33,275 nt of DNA, taken from assembly GCA_937936355.1 (NCBI GenBank), contig CALDDM010000011.1:1-33275 (forward strand), in the 5' to 3' direction. This stretch comes from Minisyncoccota bacterium (GTDB lineage Bacteria > Patescibacteriota > Minisyncoccia > Moranbacterales > GCA-2747515). Below the pieces are notes generated by a model. It made no database searches. It was not told where the DNA came from and saw only the letters and a list, made by a program, of their open reading frames with translations. A program made the position numbers and the translations under genes. Numbering within the stretch: position 1 is the stretch's first letter; every line of letters starts with the position of its first letter. Below are positions 13,735 through 19,204 of the stretch, one piece after another.

Positions 13735-13809
13735 AACAATTCAACTAAAGCTACCATCAATTAATCTGACACATTACCTAGCTTCTCAGGGCTCTTTGAT
13801 AGCCGAGCA

Positions 13810-14496
13810 TTACTCTTTTTCCAGATTGTCTGCATCATCTGCATCATCGCTACCATCATTTTGATGCGATGCATCACTTGATTTTGCAAAGATGAGTGAG
13901 ATCACCAGTACGCCAGCATAAACCGTGATGAGCATATGAATGAGAGTAGGACCAGGTGCAATCTCATACATTTGCATCCAATTCCCCAGGTCTTCTGTGA
14001 GCCCCATGATGGTAGATGTAATCATCGACCGCCACAACTCACCAAACTGCTCTGGCATTGCACCAGCAAAAGCATAGTACCCTATCAATCCCTTGATGAA
14101 AATACTCATAAAAAAGATCGCCATCAAGGGCAATGTCATCTTGAGGGCTGCGCCCATATCCTCGACGGCATCGCGGAAGTAACTATGTCTTTCCACGATA
14201 CGATACAAACGGATTGCACGACATGGCTCAAAACCAGGCACAAAAGCCAAGAATGTTGTCACCACATCAAAGTAGAACCACCCACTGCGCCATGATTGTC
14301 GCGCAAGAAAAACAGCTCTCAGAAAGATATCGGCACACAAAATGCTCACCAACACTTTTTCCACCAACACAAAGGTGGGATTGCTCAGATAAAAATGAGC
14401 TGCATGTCCAGCCAATGCCAGGGCATACAATGCGATAACGATGTCTACAGCCCACCTATATAAACTACTTTTTAGATATCTAGCAAGTGCGTACAT
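13810..14496 (-). CDS. Voltage-gated cation-channel-like protein, 228 aa
   Basis: Six hydrophobic segments in the order of a single-domain ion-transport (BacNav-type) channel. S1 is about 13-36, S2 43-66 and S3 72-88. An S4 has Arg at every third position (R93, R96, R99, then R103). S5 is about 117-142, with a pore loop at 151-173 and S6 about 183-204. The pore region FGELWRSMITSTIMGLTEDL matches the FGxL..S...L....T[LE]E pattern of bacterial sodium channels, with T167-E168-D169 in the filter position. The C-terminus is strongly acidic and lacks an obvious long coiled coil. It should form a tetrameric Na+ or Ca2+ channel. GGGAGGCG ribosome-binding site before ATG 14496. Confidence 0.75.
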   Translation of the reverse strand: MYALARYLKSSLYRWAVDIVIALYALALAGHAAHFYLSNPTFVLVEKVLVSILCADIFLRAVFLARQSWRSGWFYFDVVTTFLAFVPGFEPCRAIRLYRIVERHSYFRDAVEDMGAALKMTLPLMAIFFMSIFIKGLIGYYAFAGAMPEQFGELWRSMITSTIMGLTEDLGNWMQMYEIAPGPTLIHMLITVYAGVLVISLIFAKSSDASHQNDGSDDADDADNLEKE

Positions 14497-14527
14497 GTGA
14501 CGCCTCCCAATTTAAGTAACTGCATGC

Positions 14528-14555
14528 ATCATACACAACTTTTTATTTTTGTCCA
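14528..14555 (-). promoter_or_regulatory. Promoter for the channel gene
   Basis: Minus strand TGGACA (14550-14555), 16-nt spacer starting AAAATA, TATGAT (14528-14533). Confidence 0.6.
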
Positions 14556-14583
14556 CTGTGAAGACAGCCTCATACCATACCAA

Positions 14584-14617
14584 TAAAAAAGCAGCATACC
14601 GTGATCGGTACACTGCT
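14584..14617 (-). terminator. Terminator of the GNAT-like gene
   Basis: AGCAG...CTGCT outer arms and CCG/CGG inner arms around TGAT (14590-14617); six A at 14585-14590 give the minus-strand T-run. Confidence 0.75.
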
Positions 14618-14630
14618 CCAGCATCGCCTC

Positions 14631-15017
14631 CTACGCGATATAATACTCGCCTGATTCGGCGCTCTCTAGAAAGCCAATTGACTCCCAAAAACTACGCGCA
14701 CTATCCTGCACATTGGAAGCTACGAGTCCCATATTATGCGATTCCGCGTAGTCCATAAGTGCACCAATCACATATGTGCCAAGGCCACCTCCCTCTTCAC
14801 GCACTGTGATATTTTTGATCTTGAGGTCATCTCCATCATCTGCAAATATAAGCGTGAGCTCATCTGCTTCTAGGTGCACAGCATCACCTATTTCTGCAAA
14901 TGTAGCGCTCTTACCCAAGATTTCACGCAAAACAATCTGTAATTGTTGATGCACGTTTTCATCAGATCTTTCTTCGATGCGATCTCCAGAATCGCCTTTT
15001 GAATCGTTCTCTCTCAC
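14631..15017 (-). CDS. GNAT-like acetyltransferase, 128 aa
   Basis: The C-terminal half reads as the GNAT core: a beta-strand LKIKNITV, then EEGGGLGTYVIGALMDYAE (about 75-93), which replaces the canonical Q/R-x-x-G-x-G/A acetyl-CoA loop with a Gly-rich GGGLG. A final ARSFWESIGFLE follows the typical A..FY...GF pattern. The N-terminal 30 residues are charged and probably disordered. The divergent pyrophosphate loop makes activity uncertain. GTG 15017 with AAGG about 10 nt upstream. Monocistronic. Substrate unknown. Confidence 0.65.
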   Translation of the reverse strand: MRENDSKGDSGDRIEERSDENVHQQLQIVLREILGKSATFAEIGDAVHLEADELTLIFADDGDDLKIKNITVREEGGGLGTYVIGALMDYAESHNMGLVASNVQDSARSFWESIGFLESAESGEYYIA

Positions 15018-15130
15018 TCTTTCATGCCTTTTATTATATTCTCATTTCAAAAAGTACAGCCCTCGCATTATGACACATTACAGATACTCCGTCAATGCTT
15101 GATTTATGTACGATAAATCGCAAATAATTA

Positions 15131-15164
15131 AAAAGCAGTGTATCAGATTCGATACACTGCTTTT
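15131..15164. terminator. Terminator of Cys-family gene 1
   Basis: 14-bp perfect stem AAAAGCAGTGTATC/GATACACTGCTTTT (15131-15144 with 15151-15164), loop AGATTC. Related hairpins follow the next paralogs. Confidence 0.9.
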
Positions 15165-15184
15165 GCTACTACCAGATCCTTTGG

Positions 15185-15631
15185 TCATGTTGGTCTGATC
15201 ATTCGCTTTTTGCCTTCTTTTGCTCGTACTTTTTTGATCCATCGCCGTAGAGACTTCACTTTTTTCCTGTGCTCGACTGGTGGATATGCCAAGAACTCAG
15301 ACAGTGAGTGCTCCAACTCTTCCACATCACACCGAGCAACAAGTGCAAATGCAACAGCTTTATCGAGGATGTAGACTTTTTCTGCGAAGTCCATCGTAAG
15401 ATTATCGTTAAGCAGGTCGAGACACTCTTTGATTACCTCTTCACCGATCTCGCGTACTTGTATTTGCTTTTTCCCCGACAAATGATCATATCGACGTACA
15501 GCGCCAAAGAGATTGTTGACTTGTGTTATGCACAAGAGCAATTCCCGTGTCCGCCGTTTTTGCACTGCAGTTCCAGACTTCATTCGTTTTGTATCTTCGT
15601 CTGTTGCACGCAAAACTTTATGTCGTGCCAT
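15185..15631 (-). CDS. Cys-core paralog 1, 148 aa, unknown function
   Basis: ATG 15631 is chosen because AAGGAG lies 5-6 nt upstream and the earlier open frame covers the promoter. It is a helical, strongly basic protein. The core KECLDLL, then EKVYILDKAVAFA and DVEELEHSLSEFL align by eye with the other five paralogs: x-C-x(3)-[LWI], [KP]-[IVL]-x-L-x-x-x-[AV]-x-x-F, then a Glu-rich helix. The C-terminus is Lys/Arg-rich (KKVKSLRRWIKKVRAKEGKKR), which suggests nucleic-acid binding. Promoter 15681-15709, terminator 15131-15164. Confidence 0.65.
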   Translation of the reverse strand: MARHKVLRATDEDTKRMKSGTAVQKRRTRELLLCITQVNNLFGAVRRYDHLSGKKQIQVREIGEEVIKECLDLLNDNLTMDFAEKVYILDKAVAFALVARCDVEELEHSLSEFLAYPPVEHRKKVKSLRRWIKKVRAKEGKKRMIRPT

Positions 15632-15680
15632 ATTCACTCCTTGCTCTGATGAGCGAAAAATGGAAAATTCTAACCTCCAC

Positions 15681-15709
15681 ATCATTGCATGAACGACATA
15701 GTCCGTCAA
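15681..15709 (-). promoter_or_regulatory. Promoter of Cys-family gene 1
   Basis: Minus strand TTGACG (15704-15709), 17-nt spacer ending CATGC, AATGAT (15681-15686). Same design as the promoters at 16885 and 17591. Confidence 0.6.
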
Positions 15710-15715
15710 TAAAGT

Positions 15716-15750
15716 GAAAAAGTAGTGCACCTGGTTCGGCATACTACTTT
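15716..15750 (-). terminator. Terminator of Cys-family gene 2
   Basis: AAAGTAGT/ACTACTTT arms (15719-15726 with 15743-15750) abutting the stop codon of gene 2. The promoter of gene 1 begins 6 nt later. Confidence 0.75.
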
Positions 15751-16128
15751 CTACTTTTCATCTTCACACATCCGCCGCACACTTGCTAGGACGATTTTTA
15801 TATCACGTCGGAATTCATAGGTAAATTCTGACTTCATAACGCTATAGATGACTCTTTCAAGATCGTCTACAGTATCTGGTGCATGTTGCACAAAAAAAAT
15901 TGCACTCTGTATCATCCATAGCTGCGCATCCACATGTGGATCACACTCGCTTTCCAGCCATCCGGCACATATATCGACAGCACGCGCTGCAATCACAGCT
16001 GCAGCAGCATGATTCAACCGGCGTAATTCTTCCTCTAAAGCTAGCTCATAGCCTGCAATTAACTCCATCCTCTGTGCTGACACCGCTCCATGTTGGACCT
16101 TGTGCCTCCTTTGCCTTTCCCGTTTCAT
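15751..16128 (-). CDS. Cys-core paralog 2, 125 aa, unknown function
   Basis: ATG 16128 with AGGAAGG about 6 nt upstream. Basic N-terminus (MKRERQRRHKVQHG), then SAQRMELIAGYELALEEEL, which aligns with the KMRAI..FE segment of paralogs 3 and 4. Core: VDICAGWLESE, then QLWMIQSAIFFVQHAPDTVDDLERVIYSV. Ends in a short helical segment. It lacks the long C-terminal extension of its neighbours. Its promoter differs from the others, with only an extended TGT-TATAAT (16209-16217) visible. The leader has two direct copies of ATGAAGGT. Confidence 0.65.
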   Translation of the reverse strand: MKRERQRRHKVQHGAVSAQRMELIAGYELALEEELRRLNHAAAAVIAARAVDICAGWLESECDPHVDAQLWMIQSAIFFVQHAPDTVDDLERVIYSVMKSEFTYEFRRDIKIVLASVRRMCEDEK

Positions 16129-16165
16129 TCTTACCTTCCTCTATATCTCATTTTTTTCATGATTG

Positions 16166-16183
16166 ACCTTCATTTACCTTCAT
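16166..16183 (-). repeat. Direct repeat in the leader of Cys-family gene 2
   Basis: Two copies of ATGAAGGT on the minus strand (16166-16173 and 16176-16183), 10-bp period. A further GGAAGGT-like sequence forms the actual ribosome-binding site. May be a regulatory site or decoy ribosome-binding sites. Confidence 0.5.
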
Positions 16184-16208
16184 TGGAAGGTACATCTTCT
16201 TTGCAGTC

Positions 16209-16217
16209 ATTATAACA
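16209..16217 (-). promoter_or_regulatory. Extended -10 promoter of Cys-family gene 2
   Basis: Minus strand TGT-TATAAT (TATAAT at 16209-16214), perfect -10 with TGn extension and no good -35. Confidence 0.6.
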
Positions 16218-16254
16218 CTACACGCGCAAATACTTTTCCCTTGCTTCGCGAAAA

Positions 16255-16290
16255 AGAAAAGCAGTGTATCACGTTTGATACACTACTTTT
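16255..16290. terminator. Terminator of Cys-family gene 3
   Basis: AAAAGCAGTGTATC/GATACACTACTTTT arms (16257-16270 with 16277-16290) with one mismatch, loop ACGTTT. Near-copy of the hairpin at 15131-15164. Confidence 0.85.
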
Positions 16291-16306
16291 TGTCGGCCCC
16301 TATCGC

Positions 16307-16807
16307 TTAGTAGCCAACCGCCTTCCTTTGACGATACTGCAAACGTTTTCCTACGTGCATCGCAAGCAACTTCATCCTCATTACAGAAGATATTTTCTGC
16401 TTAACATCGGCCTTTGCTTGCAAGATATTACCAAGAAGACGTGTGAATTCTCCTCTGAGTTCTGGCAAAAAATCCGCCTCGTCAATACTGATTACAACCT
16501 CTTCAACGCGCACCAGTGTCAGCGGCGCATAACTGATAAATTCCATTGCTTTTTGTAGTAGATAGATCTTACCGTGATGTGACTCACCTTCTATCCATCC
16601 CAAGCATATATCGACTGCTTCGGTTGCGATTACCTGTACCCCTAGGTACTCCAGAGATTTCTGCTCTTCGTTTTGTTCAAGATCTGCATACCTCAACTGA
16701 TCAGCTATGTCTTGCTCTACACGCCTAATCGCTCGCATCTTATCTTGTGCCACAGGATAGCCCACACTCTGTGGCGCTGGACCATTCCCAGTACCTTTTC
16801 CCATTCT
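16307..16807 (-). CDS. Cys-core paralog 3, 166 aa, unknown function
   Basis: ATG 16807 with AGGAGG about 7 nt upstream, giving an N-terminus MGKGTGNGPAP shared with paralog 4 (MGKGTGMSES). Domain plan: a Gly-rich N-terminal tail, a helix DKMRAIRRVEQDIADQL, and a core VDICLGWIEGESHHGKIYLL followed by QKAMEFISYAPLTLVRVEEVV. A segment ELRGEFTRLLGNI and a basic C-terminus (LQYRQRKAVGY) follow. The highest pairwise similarity is with paralog 4 (HGKI[YF]LLQKA). Soluble and helical. Promoter 16885-16913, terminator 16255-16290. Confidence 0.7.
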   Translation of the reverse strand, partial: RMGKGTGNGPAPQSVGYPVAQDKMRAIRRVEQDIADQLRYADLEQNEEQKSLEYLGVQVIATEAVDICLGWIEGESHHGKIYLLQKAMEFISYAPLTLVRVEEVVISIDEADFLPELRGEFTRLLGNILQAKADVKQKISSVMRMKLLAMHVGKRLQYRQRKAVGY

Positions 16808-16884
16808 TTTTCCTCCTGTCTGCTTATCACAGACTATCAAAAGTTACACGTCATATTCAAAGAACATATTCACACAACCATGAC

Positions 16885-16913
16885 ATCATTACACATGCGC
16901 TACATCACGTCAA
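16885..16913 (-). promoter_or_regulatory. Promoter of Cys-family gene 3
   Basis: Minus strand TTGACG (16908-16913), 17-nt spacer ending CATGTGT, AATGAT (16885-16890). Confidence 0.6.
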
Positions 16914-16922
16914 TATGAGACT

Positions 16923-16952
16923 TAAAAAGCAGTGTATCAGAATCGATACACC
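16923..16952 (-). terminator. Terminator of Cys-family gene 4
   Basis: GTGTATC/GATACAC arms (16932-16938 with 16945-16951), loop AGAATC; A-run at 16924-16928. Same core as the hairpins of genes 1 and 3. Confidence 0.75.
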
Positions 16953-16997
16953 ACCTCTGCATACTCACCTCCATTATTTATATTCGACTACTTCTCT

Positions 16998-17537
16998 CTA
17001 TTGTTCGTACCCGAGAGTATAGCGCCTTGGGTTACGACGTCGCAACTCACTCATCTCCATGCCAAGTAACGCGAGTCGCACACGTGGACTCATTGACGAT
17101 TCTGCCATAGCCGCTATTGTTGCATTGGCAACGGCATGCATAAGCTCTACAAACTCATCCTTACGCTCTTGCGAGATGTCTGTCACATCAATCTCGCGCA
17201 GAGCACTCTCGATCAGTGGAAGCTTACCCCTTGCGTTTGTCGCAAAACTGAAGGCCTTCTGAAGCAAAAAGATTTTGCCATGTGCTGACTCTTTATGTGC
17301 CCACGCTAGGCATACACCGATCGCTTTTGCAGCGATCGCACATGCCTTTGTGCGATTTCTTTCCATGACCTTTATCCCCACGTCAGACTGTGAACCTGTT
17401 TCAGTGCTTCGATCATTCAATAGCACATGCACACCTCGCTCAAAGTCTGCAATTGCTCGCATCTTTTGTGGTGATAGAGGACGATTGTGACCGTGCGATG
17501 CCGCATCACTCTCGCTCATACCAGTACCCTTACCCAT
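16998..17537 (-). CDS. Cys-core paralog 4, 179 aa, unknown function
   Basis: The second of two in-frame ATGs (17537) is chosen: GGAGGA lies 7 nt before it, whereas the first ATG abuts the ribosome-binding site, and the choice restores the MGKGTG start of paralog 3. Plan: a polar His/Ser tail, SPQKMRAIADFERGVHVLL, a core IGVCLAWAHKESAHGKIFLL followed by QKAFSFATNARGKLPLIES, a Glu/Lys helix, then LLGMEMSELRRRNPRRYTLGY. Helical and soluble. Promoter 17591-17619, terminator 16923-16952. Confidence 0.7.
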   Translation of the reverse strand: MGKGTGMSESDAASHGHNRPLSPQKMRAIADFERGVHVLLNDRSTETGSQSDVGIKVMERNRTKACAIAAKAIGVCLAWAHKESAHGKIFLLQKAFSFATNARGKLPLIESALREIDVTDISQERKDEFVELMHAVANATIAAMAESSMSPRVRLALLGMEMSELRRRNPRRYTLGYEQ

Positions 17538-17590
17538 TCTCATTCCTCCAGAAAAATTTATACAACGACTGTATTGTGTACAACGTTCTT

Positions 17591-17619
17591 ATCATGACAT
17601 GTACATACTTGCACGTCAA
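17591..17619 (-). promoter_or_regulatory. Promoter of Cys-family gene 4
   Basis: Minus strand TTGACG (17614-17619), 17-nt spacer ending CATGT, CATGAT (17591-17596). Confidence 0.6.
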
Positions 17620-17622
17620 TTG

Positions 17623-17651
17623 AAAAACAGTGTGTCAGATTCGACACGCTG
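17623..17651 (-). terminator. Terminator of Cys-family gene 5
   Basis: CAGTGTGTC/GACACGCTG arms (17628-17636 with 17643-17651), loop AGATTC as in gene 1; A-run at 17623-17627. Confidence 0.8.
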
Positions 17652-17711
17652 CACCGTACACCTATACGACCCACATTATCTACGATATTGCGGAGCGCGC
17701 ATTTTTGTCCT

Positions 17712-18185
17712 TCATTTTTGTGTGGCTCTTCCTGGATGGAGTTGCTCTCCGCACTGCGTCTCATAACGTGCTCGCGTGCTAATGATCTCATCAATCATCT
17801 GCCTGACAAGATCCTGCAAATCTTCTGGTATTTCTAGGTAGAGATTACGTAGAATTGTTTCTGCGTCACCGAGCCGCGATGGCACATGCGTTGCAAAGTA
17901 CACAACTTGCTCCATAAGCCAGATTTTGCTCGTGCTGTGCATTTCAGTCCCAGAATGTAGATGATATATACACATCTCAACGCCAGCATTCGCTCTTGCA
18001 CATATTGCAGGAGGTACAGATTTTACATTGTGCACATCGGAGACTTGCTCCAAACCACTTACCAACAGCTCCACTTCAAACTTGATCGAAATGACTGGCT
18101 TTATGACCCACTCTCTTTGCGGATCATTTAGCAGAATCTCATCTGTCAGATGATCCGACGATGTAGTTTTTTGCTTATCACTCAT
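17712..18185 (-). CDS. Cys-core paralog 5, 157 aa, unknown function
   Basis: ATG 18185; only a weak GGGG-type ribosome-binding site. Core GVEMCIYHLHSGTE, then STSKIWLMEQVVYFATHVP and LYLEIPEDLQDLVRQMI. The last part matches AEIPYEFKLII in paralog 6 on the opposite strand, so 5 and 6 link the two arms of the array. Acidic to neutral, helical, soluble. The promoter (18236-18263) belongs to the TTGACG...ATGAT class. Confidence 0.65.
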   Translation of the reverse strand: MSDKQKTTSSDHLTDEILLNDPQREWVIKPVISIKFEVELLVSGLEQVSDVHNVKSVPPAICARANAGVEMCIYHLHSGTEMHSTSKIWLMEQVVYFATHVPSRLGDAETILRNLYLEIPEDLQDLVRQMIDEIISTRARYETQCGEQLHPGRATQK

Positions 18186-18235
18186 AAACCGGACCCCAGT
18201 ATTGGTGCTTTTACATTGAAAAGTACAACTCTCAT

Positions 18236-18263
18236 ATCATATACCCTCATCCTTTCTCGTCAA
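18236..18263 (-). promoter_or_regulatory. Promoter of Cys-family gene 5
   Basis: Minus strand TTGACG (18258-18263), 16-nt spacer, TATGAT (18236-18241). Confidence 0.65.
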
Positions 18264-18311
18264 TACGTGACACTTTAGGCGTTGACAAAAAATCAATAGT
18301 ATCACATTCAC

Positions 18312-18327
18312 ATAATGCAATAATGCA
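18312..18327. repeat. Tandem 8-bp repeat
   Basis: ATAATGCA twice in direct contact, immediately before the hairpin at 18332. Confidence 0.6.
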
Positions 18328-18331
18328 ATGA

Positions 18332-18361
18332 AAAACCGATCACGTGATACGTGTCGGTTTT
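18332..18361. terminator. Bidirectional hairpin of unknown transcript
   Basis: AAAACCGA/TCGGTTTT (18332-18339 with 18354-18361) with CACG/CGTG inside. Terminator-like in both directions, but no gene precedes it on either side. Confidence 0.6.
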
Positions 18362-18484
18362 GCTGTGTGCTTTTGCACAAGAAAAAATCTGATGAATTTG
18401 TGGGAACTACTGGGACCCTTGTCGAATCTGTCCTGTGCATAACTCATACCATTTCCTCGCCTCACATCTTGCTGCATAGCGGAT

Positions 18485-18512
18485 TTGACTCTTGTATATG
18501 TCGGTGTATGAT
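18485..18512 (+). promoter_or_regulatory. Promoter of Cys-family gene 6
   Basis: TTGACT (18485-18490), 16-nt spacer, TATGAT (18507-18512), mirroring the promoter of gene 5. A second possible promoter is TTGCTA (18521-18526), 16 nt, TAATAT (18543-18548). Confidence 0.6.
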
Positions 18513-18620
18513 AGTCAGAGTTGCTATCATTACAACTACACATAATATAAAAATGATCTTTTAAAACATGTGCAACTATCAACTAGGTGCACGCATAACA
18601 AGAAACACAGGAGACGATCA

Positions 18621-19094
18621 ATGCGTACGATAAACTGGCGACAGTTTCCGGAGATCTACCAACGCTATGTCCAAGTAGCAACACGTGACTTTCCAGAGGG
18701 TCTGGAATTTCTTAACACGTGTTTGTACCTACACTTATCCGGAGGTATAGAGACCCTCGCACACGAGGATCCGCTGCGCATCACACTACGCGTTGTAGAC
18801 TTCCTTAACCGCAAACGTACTGAGGAGAATCATCCTGAGTACACCCTCTATGACGTCTCAGCTGAGATTCCATATGAGTTTAAACTCATTATCTGGCGTG
18901 AGTATCATGTGCCATCGGGAAACGTTGTGCCTGCCCACTACATCTCACCTCTTGCTGAGATTCTCTTTGGTGAAACAATTGATGAACCTGTCAACAAGTC
19001 TCTTGGCGATTCTGTCGATGATTCTGCCAACACATCTGACGATGCGGATATCGTAGAGGCGATTGAGAGCCTAACGAGAGATTCGATCACGTGA
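18621..19094 (+). CDS. Cys-core paralog 6, 157 aa, unknown function
   Basis: ATG 18621 with AGGAG (18609-18613) 7 nt upstream; the frame before it is not used. N-terminal helix (INWRQFPEIYQRYVQVATRDF), core LNTCLYLHLSGG, then PLRITLRVVDFLNRKR and SAEIPYEFKLIIWREY, aligned with paralog 5. The C-terminal 40 residues are an acidic Asp/Ser-rich tail (DSVDDSANTSDDADIVE) not seen in the other members. Only plus-strand member, divergent from the other five. Followed by a perfect 20-bp palindrome and a shared terminator. Confidence 0.65.
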   Translation: MRTINWRQFPEIYQRYVQVATRDFPEGLEFLNTCLYLHLSGGIETLAHEDPLRITLRVVDFLNRKRTEENHPEYTLYDVSAEIPYEFKLIIWREYHVPSGNVVPAHYISPLAEILFGETIDEPVNKSLGDSVDDSANTSDDADIVEAIESLTRDSIT

Positions 19095-19101
19095 CCACGA
19101 T

Positions 19102-19121
19102 AAGATGAGATCTCATCTTAC
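19102..19121. repeat. Perfect 20-bp palindrome
   Basis: TAAGATGAGA/TCTCATCTTA with no loop, 7 nt after the stop of paralog 6 and just before the bidirectional terminator. Could be a protein-binding site or part of the 3'-end structure. Confidence 0.7.
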
Positions 19122-19123
19122 CA

Positions 19124-19155
19124 AAAGGCCACCAGTAAACTGCTGGTGGCTTTTC
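19124..19155. terminator. Bidirectional terminator
   Basis: GCCACCAG/CTGGTGGC (19129-19136 with 19144-19151), flanked by AAAA and TTTT. Serves paralog 6 and the convergent GtrB-like gene. Confidence 0.85.
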
Positions 19156-19204
19156 ACATTCTCCAAAAACATAGCGCTCTTTTTCTGTACTATTTTTTGC
19201 TACG

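Larger units (their letters stand above)
18264..18484. other. Gap between divergent paralogs 5 and 6
   Basis: The 435-nt gap between the two genes has no credible gene. It contains a lone TTGACA at 18282-18287 without a good -10, two tandem copies of ATAATGCA (18312-18327), and a bidirectional hairpin at 18332-18361. Overlapping short frames on both strands lack ribosome-binding sites. A short RNA ending at the hairpin is possible. Confidence 0.35.

Noticed and set aside
12226-14496. Pilin, lipoprotein and channel as one operon
   Set aside because: A terminator and a separate promoter signal (only an extended -10 for the pilin) lie between each pair, so they are independent units.
15131-17651. 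CRISPR-like array from the repeated GTGTATC hairpins
   Set aside because: Copies are imperfect, 550-1,100 nt apart and each sits at a gene end with an A/T-run; they are terminators.
18328-18564. 78-codon plus-strand frame between the divergent paralogs
   Set aside because: Begins at the hairpin, has no ribosome-binding site and covers the promoter of gene 6.
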